A stretch of DNA of 52,303 nt from Bacteroidota bacterium (GTDB taxonomy: Bacteria > Bacteroidota > Ignavibacteria > Kapaibacteriales > UBA961), in assembly GCA_020852855.1 (NCBI GenBank), contig JADZAA010000132.1:1-52303 (forward strand), written 5' to 3'. The position numbers were made by a program, and so were the translations under genes. Below the pieces are notes generated by a model. That model was given only the letters and a program-made list of their open reading frames with translations. It had not been told where the DNA came from and did not search any database. This document shows, piece after piece, positions 17,460 to 26,737 of this stretch (positions are counted from its first letter, which is position 1; each line of letters starts with the position of its first letter).

Positions 17460-18167
17460 TTACTTATAGATAATTTTACCGGACAGCATATTCCCTTCGC
17501 TGTCGGTAGGTATAACGCGCCCTTCGTATTGTACCAAGACATGAGGCGGATTAACGTCAGCCCAAAAAGCGATGTTGCCCGCAAATTGACGAATTATCCA
17601 CGACGATGCCCGCAGCGAAATTTTCAAGCAAAGTTTTCCTCGAACCGTTTCTTCTTTTTCTTTTTTTAACTCGAAGCCGATAGATTCCAGCCGCGACGGA
17701 ACAATTAAGCGAAACTCGATACTTTTACCTGCGGCAATTTCGTCATAACTTCTTGAAATACGCTCGGCAAGCAAAGATTTGCTCATAACGGGTTTTTTCT
17801 CTGCAATGTCTTTATATTCCGTTTTTGACGAGGCGTTCTTTTTGTATTCCAAACGATACGAGCGAGAGTCCGAACGGGATGTTTTTTCTGCTCCGCCCGT
17901 AATATAATTCATTGTCGAACTTTCGATAACTTCAAGTGTCGACGTGTAGTAACGTGTCCAATCCTTTGCAATGATTTTGCCGGATTCATTGAAATAATCG
18001 GTTGTTTTTTCCGCAAATTGCCCGTTGCGGCTCTCGGTGCCGACAAAAGTGAACTTCTGCTTGCCGTCAATGTATATGTTGCCGCCCGACGGAGCTACGG
18101 CCGCAATGGTTGCAATGGATAAACTCAAGACTGCAACCGCCGGAAGCAAACGAGAACGAATTTTCAT
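17460..18167 (-). CDS. Exported protein of unknown function
   Basis: The 235-residue product starts with a Sec signal peptide (MKIRSRLLPAVAVLSLSIA, probable cleavage near AAVAPSG). The rest is predicted mostly beta-strand, with many Lys, Glu and Ser. It looks like a periplasmic beta-sheet protein that reads like the DUF3108-type folds (GKSIEFRLIVPSRLESIGFEL; GKLCLKISLRASSW), but I would not assign that family without a profile search. No lipobox, membrane helix or catalytic motif is visible after the signal. The gene is divergent from mreB (about 195 bp between starts) and ends 140 bp from tRNA-Val. It appears to be monocistronic. Confidence 0.7.
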   Translation of the reverse strand: MKIRSRLLPAVAVLSLSIATIAAVAPSGGNIYIDGKQKFTFVGTESRNGQFAEKTTDYFNESGKIIAKDWTRYYTSTLEVIESSTMNYITGGAEKTSRSDSRSYRLEYKKNASSKTEYKDIAEKKPVMSKSLLAERISRSYDEIAAGKSIEFRLIVPSRLESIGFELKKEKEETVRGKLCLKISLRASSWIIRQFAGNIAFWADVNPPHVLVQYEGRVIPTDSEGNMLSGKIIYK

Positions 18168-18361
18168 TTTGAAAACGGAGGATTAGGAATGAAAGTTGAA
18201 ATAAATTGTTGCTTATCGTTCTGAATTTACGATAAAACGGCGATTAGTTCGCTAAGATTTACGATTTTTGTAAATATTTACCATAAAAAACCTCGCTTAG
18301 GCACAATGTTTGCGATACAATGCTAAACTTTGCGTACTAAGTTTAACGAACGTTTTTGTAC

Positions 18362-19384
18362 ATGCGCTTGAATCTTTTCTCTACCGACGTAGCCATAGAT
18401 CTCGGAACTGCCAACACGCTTATCTGGATGAAGGGCAAGGGTATTGTTCTTAACGAACCTTCCATTGTAGCCTACGACCGCAATACCAAGCATATAATTG
18501 CCATCGGAGGCGACGCGCAGAATATGCTGGGGCGCACTCACCGCGATATTCGCACAATTCGTCCGTTGAAAGACGGCGTTATAGCGGACTTCGAGATTGC
18601 CGAGGGTATGCTTCGCGCATTTATACGCAAAGTATCACCAAATTGGCAGCCCGCCCGGCGCGTTGTAGTATGCGTGCCGTCCGGTATCACAGAGGTTGAA
18701 AAACGCGCCGTTCGCGATAGTGCGGAACACGCCGGCGCGAAAGAAGTCTACTTAATCGCCGAACCGATGGCCGCGGCTATAGGCATTGGATTGAACGTAA
18801 GCGAGTCCGTCGGCAATATGATAGTTGATATAGGCGGCGGCACTACGGAAATTGCGCTTATTGCACTTTCCGGCATTGTTATTGACGAGTCTATTCGTAT
18901 CGCCGGCGATGAAATGACAAACGCTATACTGCAATATTTCAAGCGCACACATAATATACTAATTGGCGAACGCACGGCCGAAATTATTAAATGCGAAGTT
19001 GGCTCTGCATTTCCGCTGCAAGAAGAACTTGAAATTGAGGTGCGCGGACGTAATTTGCTCTCCGGAATCCCGGAGCAAATCATAGTAAGCTCGATTGACA
19101 TTCGCGATGCACTGTCGGAATCAATTCGTATTATAGTTGACGCTATCCTGACATTACTCGAAAAAACACCTGCCGAACTTTCAGCCGACATTTTCGACCG
19201 CGGCATTATGCTGACAGGCGGCGGCGCAATGCTGAAAGGACTAGATGAACTTATCAGACGCGAAACAAGCCTGCCGGTGCACGTGGCCGAGGACCCGCTC
19301 ACGGCCGTAGCACGAGGCACGGGCAAAGTTTTGGAGAATCTATCCGATTTTCAAAACGTGCTGATAAAGAGCAAACGATATTAA
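18362..19384 (+). CDS. mreB: Rod-shape determining actin homologue MreB
   Basis: This actin-like ATPase polymerises under the inner membrane and directs lateral cell-wall synthesis. The motifs are in order: phosphate-1 DVAIDLGTANTLIW (residues 9-22), the conserved VLNEPSIVAYD, VCVPSGITEVEKRAVRDSAEHAGA, LIAEPMAAAIGIGL, phosphate-2 MIVDIGGGTTEIALI, and the adenosine motif IMLTGGGAMLKGLDELI. The length of 340 is normal. ATG 18362 is preferred over TTG 18356 because family members begin directly before the first strand (MRLNLFSTDVAIDLG). No mreC or other mre gene follows; signal peptidase I is next after 63 bp. The cell is therefore probably a rod or curved rod. Confidence 0.96.
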   Translation: MRLNLFSTDVAIDLGTANTLIWMKGKGIVLNEPSIVAYDRNTKHIIAIGGDAQNMLGRTHRDIRTIRPLKDGVIADFEIAEGMLRAFIRKVSPNWQPARRVVVCVPSGITEVEKRAVRDSAEHAGAKEVYLIAEPMAAAIGIGLNVSESVGNMIVDIGGGTTEIALIALSGIVIDESIRIAGDEMTNAILQYFKRTHNILIGERTAEIIKCEVGSAFPLQEELEIEVRGRNLLSGIPEQIIVSSIDIRDALSESIRIIVDAILTLLEKTPAELSADIFDRGIMLTGGGAMLKGLDELIRRETSLPVHVAEDPLTAVARGTGKVLENLSDFQNVLIKSKRY

Positions 19385-19447
19385 CCGCCTTCCCGTTCGA
19401 TAAATGTATCCGTTACTTTCGGGGCGAATTAATAATATTCGGGCGTA

Positions 19448-20164
19448 TTGTTTTCTATCGTGAAAAATCTCGGGAAAAATCAGCCGAAATTGCGATTTCT
19501 TTTGTTGATACTGCCGCTTACAGTTGCCGCTCTGTTTATTGTAAAAATTTTTATTCTCGACTTCTACCGTATTTCTTCCGCTTCAATGTCGCCGGCATTG
19601 CTTACGGGCGATTTTATAGCTATTCTCAAGGTTTTCTGCCGAATTGAAAAAAACGATATAGTTGCTTTTACATTGCCCGAAAATGCGGCAGAAAAAGGCG
19701 ACTATGAACGTAATTCATTATTTATTAAGCGTGTAATTGCTGCGACGAACGATACGATTTCGGTTGAAAGCAATACTGTATTTGTAAATGGGCAAAAGAC
19801 GCGCTATGCGGCCGAACGCACGGAGTACGTACTTTCTGCCAAGAAATTCGTAGTTCCGGGTAAGGGTACGGCTTTGGATATTTCACCGGAAAATGAGGTG
19901 GTCTGGCGGCCTTTGGTCGAACGCGAAGGACATTCGGTCGTTATTAGAAACCGCATAATTTTTATTGACGGAAACCCGGCAACGGAATTTAATTTAACGC
20001 AAGATTTTTATTTCGTAACAGGCGATAATACAACCGACAGCTATGATTCGAGATATTGGGGATTATTGCCCGAAAAAGCAATTGCCGGTCGGGCTTTTTT
20101 GATATATTGGTCTGTTGCCGAAACCGACGGAGTGCGATTAGGGCGAATAGGTATGGTACGATAA
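19448..20164 (+). CDS. lepB: Signal peptidase I
   Basis: This membrane-bound serine/lysine protease removes Sec and Tat signal peptides on the periplasmic side. One N-terminal membrane helix (about 16-37) leads to the catalytic SASMSP motif (Ser46). The general base Lys94 lies in FIKRVIA. The C-terminal box is FYFVTGDNTTDSYDSRYWG, and a short hydrophobic stretch follows. The length of 238 fits compact S26A enzymes. No ATG precedes the helix. The frame opens with TTG 19448, and GTG 19460 is an alternative; neither has a clear SD. The gene follows mreB by 63 bp and converges on the aminotransferase, 24 bp away. Confidence 0.92.
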   Translation: MFSIVKNLGKNQPKLRFLLLILPLTVAALFIVKIFILDFYRISSASMSPALLTGDFIAILKVFCRIEKNDIVAFTLPENAAEKGDYERNSLFIKRVIAATNDTISVESNTVFVNGQKTRYAAERTEYVLSAKKFVVPGKGTALDISPENEVVWRPLVEREGHSVVIRNRIIFIDGNPATEFNLTQDFYFVTGDNTTDSYDSRYWGLLPEKAIAGRAFLIYWSVAETDGVRLGRIGMVR

Positions 20165-20188
20165 TATTTTCCCTGCTGTTTTTTTGCC

Positions 20189-21301
20189 TCAGCCTGCGGC
20201 TGAAATATCTCGTAAACACGAACAAATATACGAGATTTGCTCGTCGGTTAAATTGTACGATGAAGGCAAATACAATCCGTCGCGCCAAAGCCGTTCCGCC
20301 GTAGGGCAAGAGATTTCTCGTCGGCCTTTAATATCTTTGAAACACGGCTGAATATTCATCGGACAGAAAAACGAGCGCGTTTCTATTCCGCACTCTTGCA
20401 GTTTTTGCATAACTGCATCACGCGGCACACCAAACTCTTCGCCTATTACAATTCCGTACATCCAATACACGTTTCGCGCCCAAGGCAATTCGGAGGGTAA
20501 TTGCAAACCCGGTACGCCAGAAAGTTGCTCGGAATATCGGCTGGCTACGTCGCGCTTTAAGGCTATTAATTCTTCGATTCTTGCTAATTGTGCAATGCCC
20601 ATAGCCGCCTGATAGCCGGTCATGCGAAAATTAAATCCGGCTTCTTGATGCCAAAATCGCGGCTTGGTAAAAGCAAGATTGCGCAACAAGCGTAATTTTT
20701 CGGCGTAAGTATCGCTGTTGGTGCATATCATTCCGCCTTCGCCGGTAGTGATAATTTTATTCGCATAAAAACTGAAACAATTCATATCGCCGAAACTGCC
20801 CGTGGTGCGCCCGCGGACAGTTGCGCCGTGCGACTCGGCACAATCCTCTATAACCGTCAGGCCATACTTCTGCGCGATAATCATAAGTGCATCCATATCA
20901 ACGGGATGTCCGAATAAATGCACGGGAATTATCGCCTTGGATCGCGATGTAATCAGCGACTCTAAAACGCCAAGGTCAAGATTCCACGTTTCGGATTCGG
21001 AGTCCACCGCCACAGGAACAGCGCCGTTATGATAGGCGGCAAGTCCGGTGGCTATATTTGTAGAAGCACTTACCAATACTTCGTCGCCTGTGCCTATACC
21101 GGCCGCGCGAACCGCAAGATGCAATGCGGTAGTTCCGCTTGTAACGGCTATAGCGTGGCGAACGCCTATGTATTCAGCGAATTTTCCTTCAAATTCCGGA
21201 ATAAATTTTCCGAAAGAGCCGCTGATTTCGCCGCGTCGCAACGCTTCGGTTACAAGTGCGATTTCTTCATCGCCGATTATGGGTTCAAATACGGGAATCA
21301 T
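20189..21301 (-). CDS. DegT/DnrJ/EryC1/StrS aminotransferase (perosamine-synthase-like)
   Basis: This PLP-dependent enzyme aminates a nucleotide-linked keto-sugar for surface glycans. The N-terminus IPVFEPIIGDEEIALVTEAL and the GKFIPEFEGKFAEYIGV motif are typical of the GDP-perosamine synthase branch. TSGTTALHLA binds the phosphate, DCAESHGA holds the PLP ring, and Lys182 in SFYANKIITTGEGG is the internal aldimine lysine. The length of 370 is normal. The sugar product cannot be told from sequence alone. The gene is separated by 150 bp from the P-type ATPase upstream. It may have its own promoter: CAAATATA on the plus strand at 21370-21377 reads TATATTTG on the minus strand. No other sugar-biosynthesis gene is adjacent. 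Confidence 0.9.
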   Translation of the reverse strand: MIPVFEPIIGDEEIALVTEALRRGEISGSFGKFIPEFEGKFAEYIGVRHAIAVTSGTTALHLAVRAAGIGTGDEVLVSASTNIATGLAAYHNGAVPVAVDSESETWNLDLGVLESLITSRSKAIIPVHLFGHPVDMDALMIIAQKYGLTVIEDCAESHGATVRGRTTGSFGDMNCFSFYANKIITTGEGGMICTNSDTYAEKLRLLRNLAFTKPRFWHQEAGFNFRMTGYQAAMGIAQLARIEELIALKRDVASRYSEQLSGVPGLQLPSELPWARNVYWMYGIVIGEEFGVPRDAVMQKLQECGIETRSFFCPMNIQPCFKDIKGRREISCPTAERLWRDGLYLPSSYNLTDEQISYICSCLRDISAAG

Positions 21302-21451
21302 GGAGTTTCAGCACGAAAAATTTTGATGGGAAATCTTGGAATTTACAACGAGCCCACAACGATATATTCCAAATATAAAAATGATTTTTATCAGACTGCG
21401 TATACCGAAATAAAACGCGGTGTTTTTTTCAGATATATTACGTGTGGCATA

Positions 21452-23911
21452 TTATTTTGTCGAAAACAATGCGAACAATTTTCGAAGTGCCGCAGATACA
21501 AGCGCACCAACGATAACACTGCCGAAAAGCGTAGGCATAATCTCGACGGGGAGAGCATTAAACTCATAGAAAAAATAGACAAAACGAGCGATAATATTAT
21601 CGGACGGAATCCATAAAAATATGCTGAAAACGACAGCTATCGCAAAACCGGCGACAATTATTTTTTTCGCATTCGCTCTATTGTGCGGAACGGTTATCAC
21701 TACACAGTTCAATATAAGCGAATAAACTATAACTGCAAGCGGCACAACCTCTTCTGCTAAAAGCGCATTATGCCCCGCCTGATGCGGCAGATGCGTTGCG
21801 GATATAATATTCCGAAAAAGATTTATCGTTAGTTTTTCCGCCATAACCAGTGCTACGGCAAAGCCTGCAAGCGTAATTGCCAATGCACCGAACAATTCTC
21901 TGAAAAATCTGCGTTGCGGCTCGGTTCTGCCATTCCAAAGCGCGATGCAATAAGCAGGCAAAGCCACGCCGGCCGTAGTCAGCAAAGCGGTTTTTCGCGG
22001 TGTTAAAGAAATATCGTAAAATCCGGAAACACCGGCGGTGCGCAATAAACTCAGAAAAAGAACAATAAAATTTTTAACGAGATAAATCTCGGAAATAAGC
22101 AATACGGTTGAAACAATATTGTTCCCTTCCGAGAAAATGGACGGCAGCAAAGAGAATTTGTTTTTAAGTAAAATAATGTCCGAAATTTCTTTTGTCATTC
22201 CGCTGCCTTCTTCCATTGCGATTCCAAGTGCGGCTTCTTTAATTGCGGGCACGTCGTTTACGCCGTCGCCTATCATTGCGGTGCGTGCGCCGGAGCGATT
22301 CAGCGACTGTAAAATGCGCAGTTTATGTTCCGGCGACAGCCGTGCGAAAACGTCGCGCTCGCGTACTAATTTGTCGAATTTTACTTCATCGGAGCTGTCT
22401 AATTCTACACCTGTAACCACTTCGTCGCGTTTAATATTCCAGCCGGCCGCATTAATTGTTGCAAATACAGAATCGGGATGGTCGCCCGATAAAATTTTAA
22501 GCCGTATATCTTGCTCCCGGAATAATTCAAGGGCTTCTTGCACATCGTTGCGCAATGGGTCTTGCAGTGAAATTACGGCTATAGCTCGAACAGCGATGTT
22601 TTGTATATCGTCGGCAAGCGTATTTAATTCGACATCAGGGCTACATTCGCCAAACGCCACATTACGATAACCGCACATATCGCCATAAATTATCCGATTG
22701 ACTTCGCTATTGTTGTCGAGTTGCAAAGACTCGGGCGCACCGAGTACAAATACGCGCTCACGGTCGCCTGTTGATATTCGCGCCGCACTGTATTTTCGTG
22801 CGGAGCTGAACGCCAATTCGTCAAGCATTACGGCAGATTCATCGAACGGCAATTTTTCTATTGCTTTAATAGTTGCATTGGGATTGGTACATAATCGCGC
22901 AAAGGTTCCGGCCAGTGTTTGGGCTTCGTCAAGCGTAAATTCATTTATTGGAGAAACGCTGAAAATAGAAATCGCATTTTGCGTAAGTGTTCCCGTTTTG
23001 TCCATACATACAGTCGTAATAGTGGAGAACGACTCTATGGCATTCAGCTTTTGCGTTAATGCTCCGAGCAAAGAAACGCGCCATACACCAATGGCAAAAG
23101 TAACGGTAGAGAAAAAAATCAGTCCGCCCGGCAGTAATGACAAAACAACGGCTGCTATTCGCCGTATAAAATCAACGTCGCCGAATAATTCTTCGCGACG
23201 AATCGCTATTTCGAAGGCTACTGCTATTAGGGCAATGGCAAAAGATGCCAAAAATATACGGTTCAGATTGCGCTGAAGCGGTGTCGTAACAAATTTATAC
23301 TTACGTGCAAGGTCGGTAATCGAAGCCGCGAGTGAATCGTCGCCGACTTTTTCGGCAAGATAAAGCGCACTGCCGGACACGCAGAAACTGCCCGAAAATA
23401 TTTCGTCGTTGATTGATTTAGAAATGGGAAGCGACTCGCCGGTCAGCAACGATTCGTCCATTTCGAGCGATGCAGCCGAAATTATTTTTCCGTCTACAGG
23501 AGCAAAATCGCCCCGACGAAGAACCACAATATCACCAACAACGATTTCTTCTTGCGGAATTGACTTTTCGATGCCGCCGCGCAATACCACGGCGGATTGC
23601 GGCAGCATCAACCGCGCCTTTTCGAGCAAAGAACGCGCACGTAGTTCTTGAATTATTGCCGCAACCGAATTGACAACGAACACCATCACAATACCGATGC
23701 TGTCCATCAGCAAACGCGGATCGCCCAATGCTATGAATGCAATATACAATCCGATAATAACCACCAGCATAATTACGTTGTTGCCCGAAAGCGTATTCTC
23801 GAAAATAATCCGTGCAGTCGGTTTTGAATGGTGTTTCCCGAATGAATTTCCTTTGCCGTCGGCTAGCAGCCGAGAGGCTTGCGCGTCGGTAAGTCCTTGA
23901 AATGATTGCAT
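21452..23911 (-). CDS. Cation-translocating P-type ATPase (CtpE-like)
   Basis: The actuator motif LLTGES, phosphorylation motif DKTGTLTQN (Asp304) and hinge MIGDGVNDVPAIKEA are all present. About ten membrane segments are recognisable: two early, two flanking the actuator domain, and six at the C-terminus. There is no N-terminal metal-binding domain. The order and the C-terminal bundle resemble the CtpE-type family (Ca2+-linked in mycobacteria). In TM4, where P2-type pumps have PEGL and heavy-metal pumps CPC, this protein has LLPGGLIFF, so the usual Glu ligand is Gly. Substrate is therefore uncertain. It lies 24 bp downstream of the FAD/Fe-S dehydrogenase and is probably co-transcribed with it. 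Confidence 0.88.
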   Translation of the reverse strand: MQSFQGLTDAQASRLLADGKGNSFGKHHSKPTARIIFENTLSGNNVIMLVVIIGLYIAFIALGDPRLLMDSIGIVMVFVVNSVAAIIQELRARSLLEKARLMLPQSAVVLRGGIEKSIPQEEIVVGDIVVLRRGDFAPVDGKIISAASLEMDESLLTGESLPISKSINDEIFSGSFCVSGSALYLAEKVGDDSLAASITDLARKYKFVTTPLQRNLNRIFLASFAIALIAVAFEIAIRREELFGDVDFIRRIAAVVLSLLPGGLIFFSTVTFAIGVWRVSLLGALTQKLNAIESFSTITTVCMDKTGTLTQNAISIFSVSPINEFTLDEAQTLAGTFARLCTNPNATIKAIEKLPFDESAVMLDELAFSSARKYSAARISTGDRERVFVLGAPESLQLDNNSEVNRIIYGDMCGYRNVAFGECSPDVELNTLADDIQNIAVRAIAVISLQDPLRNDVQEALELFREQDIRLKILSGDHPDSVFATINAAGWNIKRDEVVTGVELDSSDEVKFDKLVRERDVFARLSPEHKLRILQSLNRSGARTAMIGDGVNDVPAIKEAALGIAMEEGSGMTKEISDIILLKNKFSLLPSIFSEGNNIVSTVLLISEIYLVKNFIVLFLSLLRTAGVSGFYDISLTPRKTALLTTAGVALPAYCIALWNGRTEPQRRFFRELFGALAITLAGFAVALVMAEKLTINLFRNIISATHLPHQAGHNALLAEEVVPLAVIVYSLILNCVVITVPHNRANAKKIIVAGFAIAVVFSIFLWIPSDNIIARFVYFFYEFNALPVEIMPTLFGSVIVGALVSAALRKLFALFSTK

Positions 23912-23935
23912 GACTGCGTATTTGGCGATAAAGAT

Positions 23936-26737
23936 TTATGATTGTGGCCGCGTGGCTTCTTCGAGAAGGCAGAGTATCGATCGATAATTCAATCCGGTAG
24001 CATAGGACATAGCAATTTCACAAGTGATATTACCCGAATATCCGTCCGTGCAATTCATGCCGCGCAATTCGCAGGCTTCATCTGCGGTAGCCGATTCTGT
24101 TAATTCCGGCACGAGAAAACCCCGGTCGCCCGCAAAGCCGCAACAGCCGACAGAAATCGGAACCACAACGTTTTCGGCGCATACGCGGGCAATGTCCTCG
24201 AATATGTGGGCAATTCCGGTTTTAATGGCCGAGCAAGTAGGATGAATGGCGGCAGTTTGCGGAAGCTTCCTCGGTTGTAATTCGGGTAATAATTCATTTG
24301 CCGCAAATTCAATTGCATCTAAAATGCGATATTTACTTAAAGAAGCAAGATTTTTTAATGTTTGAGAGCATGAGTTTGCGTCAATAATCAGCGGAAGCCG
24401 TCCGCCGTCCGTCCATTGTTCTATAGCATTCACAATATTCTGTTCGGCTATATTTCGCGCTTCGTCAAATCCTTTGGAAGAGAAAGGCAGGCCGCAGCAA
24501 AGCGAACTTGACTGTTCGGGCAGAAATATCTTAATGCCGGCACGTTTGCATAATGTAAGAAAAATGTCATGCAATTCGCCGGAATTGTTTTTGCCGAGCA
24601 TCCGTCCTATGCAAGCCGGAAAATATACTGCCGTCGCATCTGCCCGAATATTATTTGTACGTGCTTTTGTCGGCACTTTTGTAACAGCACGATTCCATTT
24701 CGGGAAACCTTTGTTTATTTTCCCGAGAAGTTTTGATAAAGCAGTAACGCCGTCATTACCCATAATTTTCGCTGCTGCATGGCCGGTGTGTATGCTTAGC
24801 CGAGCGGCGTATTGCGCTTGTCCTAAATTCCGTGCAAGAAATTCGGCCGTTATATTCGAAGCATAGGAACGCCCCCGTTGCCTAAGTGTTTTTACTAAAT
24901 CTCCGGTATCAATTCCGATGGGACAAGCAACCGCACACATTCCGTCGACTGCACACGTGTCAAGCCCGTCGTAACGGAAATCGCATTCGAGTTCTTTGGC
25001 TAAAGATATGTCGCCATTGGCTTTTGCCGCAATCATTTCGCGACGAATCCCAATGCGCTGTCGTGGCGTAAGCGTCAGATTTTTGCTCGGACAATATGAT
25101 TCGCAGAAACCACATTCGATGCATTTATCAACGCTGTCTTCAATTTTAGGGAAAAGTTTGACGTGCCGTATGTGCGCTTGCAGGTCATCGTTAAGAATTA
25201 CTCCGGGATTCAGAATATTACGCGGGTCTATCAATGCTTTCAGCCTGCACATTATATCGTAAACTGCTTTTCCCCATTCTTTTTCGACAAAAGGCGCGGC
25301 ATTACGTCCTGTTCCATGCTCAGCCTTGAACGAGCCGCCGTATTTTACGATTACAAGTTCTGCTACGGATTGCATCAGTGCGTCGTAATGTGCAATATCT
25401 TCGTGCGATTCAAATCTTTGAGTGAGAATAAAATGCAAATTGCCGTCTTTTGCATGACCAAATATAATAGCCTGCTCATAGCCGAAGTTGCGGAAAATTT
25501 GCTGTAAATCAACTACTGCATCTGCAAGCCGGTCAATCGGAAATGCCACGTCTTCATTGATAAGACTCGTACCGGTGTTGCGCACCGCTCCAATAGAAGG
25601 CAACATTCCGCGGCGGATTTTCCATAGCGACATTTGTTCTTTTGCATTGCGAGTAAAATACGGCGCAATGAGTAATTCGAGTGAAGTGAGCGTTGCAAAT
25701 CCTTTATTTTCAAGATGTTTTAATTCTTCTTTTGATTCTGCCTGAAATTCTACTAAAAGCGCGGTGGCATTTTCCGGTAAAGAGCGTAGAATATGCGGTG
25801 CTTCCGGCAAATGCTCCACAGAACGAAGTGCCGCTCTATCCATCAGTTCGAGGGCTGCTGCACCGGAATTACCCAAAGGAATAATAGCACGGCAGGCAGA
25901 AGCAACATCGGGGAAATATAGTATCCCCGTAAGCTTATGCGGCTTATCGGCTATGGTTCGGAATATTGCCTCGGCTATAAAACCGAGCGTTCCTTCCGAG
26001 CCTATCATCAATTTTGCAAGAATATCGGCCGGTTTTTCACAATCCAAAAATGCGTTGAGAGAATATCCCATCGTGTTTTTAATCTTGTACTTATGTCGAA
26101 TCAGTTCACAAATGGCCGCATTGTTTTGCACATCTTCTTTGAGTTGCGTCATCCCGTTGTAAAGTTTAGGATTTTCTTGTTGCAGATGCCGGTTTGCGTC
26201 TGCCGAAGCCGTATTTACATAAGTGCCGTCGGGCAATAGGAAGGCGAGCGATTCTACGGTATGATAGCTGTTTTCAGCCACACCGCAACACATTCCGCTG
26301 GAATTATTGGCAAGTATTCCGCCGATAGTGCAGGTATTGACAGATGCCGGGTCGGGGCCTAGTTTGCGTTTGTATGGTTTCAGGTGTATGTTCAAGCGGC
26401 CGGCGATAATTCCGGGCTGCGTTTTTATGCGTCGGCCATTTTCGAGAATTTCGTATTGTTCCCATTTTCGAGAAATCTCCACTATAATTCCTTCGCCGAC
26501 TGCTTGGCCGGAAAGGCTTGTTCCGGCGGCGCGGAATGTGAGGGGAATTTGCCTGTGCGCACTCCATTCGAATAAAGCGCGGATTTGGTCGAGCGATCTC
26601 GGACGGACTACGGCGCGGGGAACAATACGATAACCGCTTGCGTCGCGGGAGTACGCCAGCCTGTCTATACGGCGAATTGTCGCGTTTTGCGGTGTGCAAA
26701 CAGCAGCGAGTTCGGCAAGTAAAGTTTCATCGTTCAT
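23936..26737 (-). CDS. FAD- and Fe-S-binding oxidoreductase (GlcD-GlcF type fusion, D-lactate/glycolate dehydrogenase-like)
   Basis: Residues about 40-250 form a PCMH-type FAD domain (PLTFRAAGTSLSGQAVG; TIGGILANNSSGMCCG; IGSEGTLGFIAEAIF). The FAD-oxidase C-terminal domain extends to about 520 with FKAEHGTGRN. Two 4Fe-4S motifs follow (CIECGFCESYCP and CAVDGMCAVACP). Two CCG-type cysteine domains close the protein (SLCCGLPFSSKGF and VGCCGFAGDRGF). It should oxidise a 2-hydroxy acid such as D-lactate or 2-hydroxyglutarate and pass electrons to quinone at the membrane. ATG 26737 gives 933 residues and overlaps pyrE by 11 bp. A GTG at 26761 in the same frame would extend the overlap to 35 bp. Substrate is not decidable here. 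Confidence 0.92.
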   Translation of the reverse strand: MNDETLLAELAAVCTPQNATIRRIDRLAYSRDASGYRIVPRAVVRPRSLDQIRALFEWSAHRQIPLTFRAAGTSLSGQAVGEGIIVEISRKWEQYEILENGRRIKTQPGIIAGRLNIHLKPYKRKLGPDPASVNTCTIGGILANNSSGMCCGVAENSYHTVESLAFLLPDGTYVNTASADANRHLQQENPKLYNGMTQLKEDVQNNAAICELIRHKYKIKNTMGYSLNAFLDCEKPADILAKLMIGSEGTLGFIAEAIFRTIADKPHKLTGILYFPDVASACRAIIPLGNSGAAALELMDRAALRSVEHLPEAPHILRSLPENATALLVEFQAESKEELKHLENKGFATLTSLELLIAPYFTRNAKEQMSLWKIRRGMLPSIGAVRNTGTSLINEDVAFPIDRLADAVVDLQQIFRNFGYEQAIIFGHAKDGNLHFILTQRFESHEDIAHYDALMQSVAELVIVKYGGSFKAEHGTGRNAAPFVEKEWGKAVYDIMCRLKALIDPRNILNPGVILNDDLQAHIRHVKLFPKIEDSVDKCIECGFCESYCPSKNLTLTPRQRIGIRREMIAAKANGDISLAKELECDFRYDGLDTCAVDGMCAVACPIGIDTGDLVKTLRQRGRSYASNITAEFLARNLGQAQYAARLSIHTGHAAAKIMGNDGVTALSKLLGKINKGFPKWNRAVTKVPTKARTNNIRADATAVYFPACIGRMLGKNNSGELHDIFLTLCKRAGIKIFLPEQSSSLCCGLPFSSKGFDEARNIAEQNIVNAIEQWTDGGRLPLIIDANSCSQTLKNLASLSKYRILDAIEFAANELLPELQPRKLPQTAAIHPTCSAIKTGIAHIFEDIARVCAENVVVPISVGCCGFAGDRGFLVPELTESATADEACELRGMNCTDGYSGNITCEIAMSYATGLNYRSILCLLEEATRPQS

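Noticed and set aside
18300-18361. TAAACTTTG upstream of mreB as a -7 box
   Set aside because: It has three bases instead of two between TA and TTTG, and the nearest TTTG upstream is only 11 bp away.
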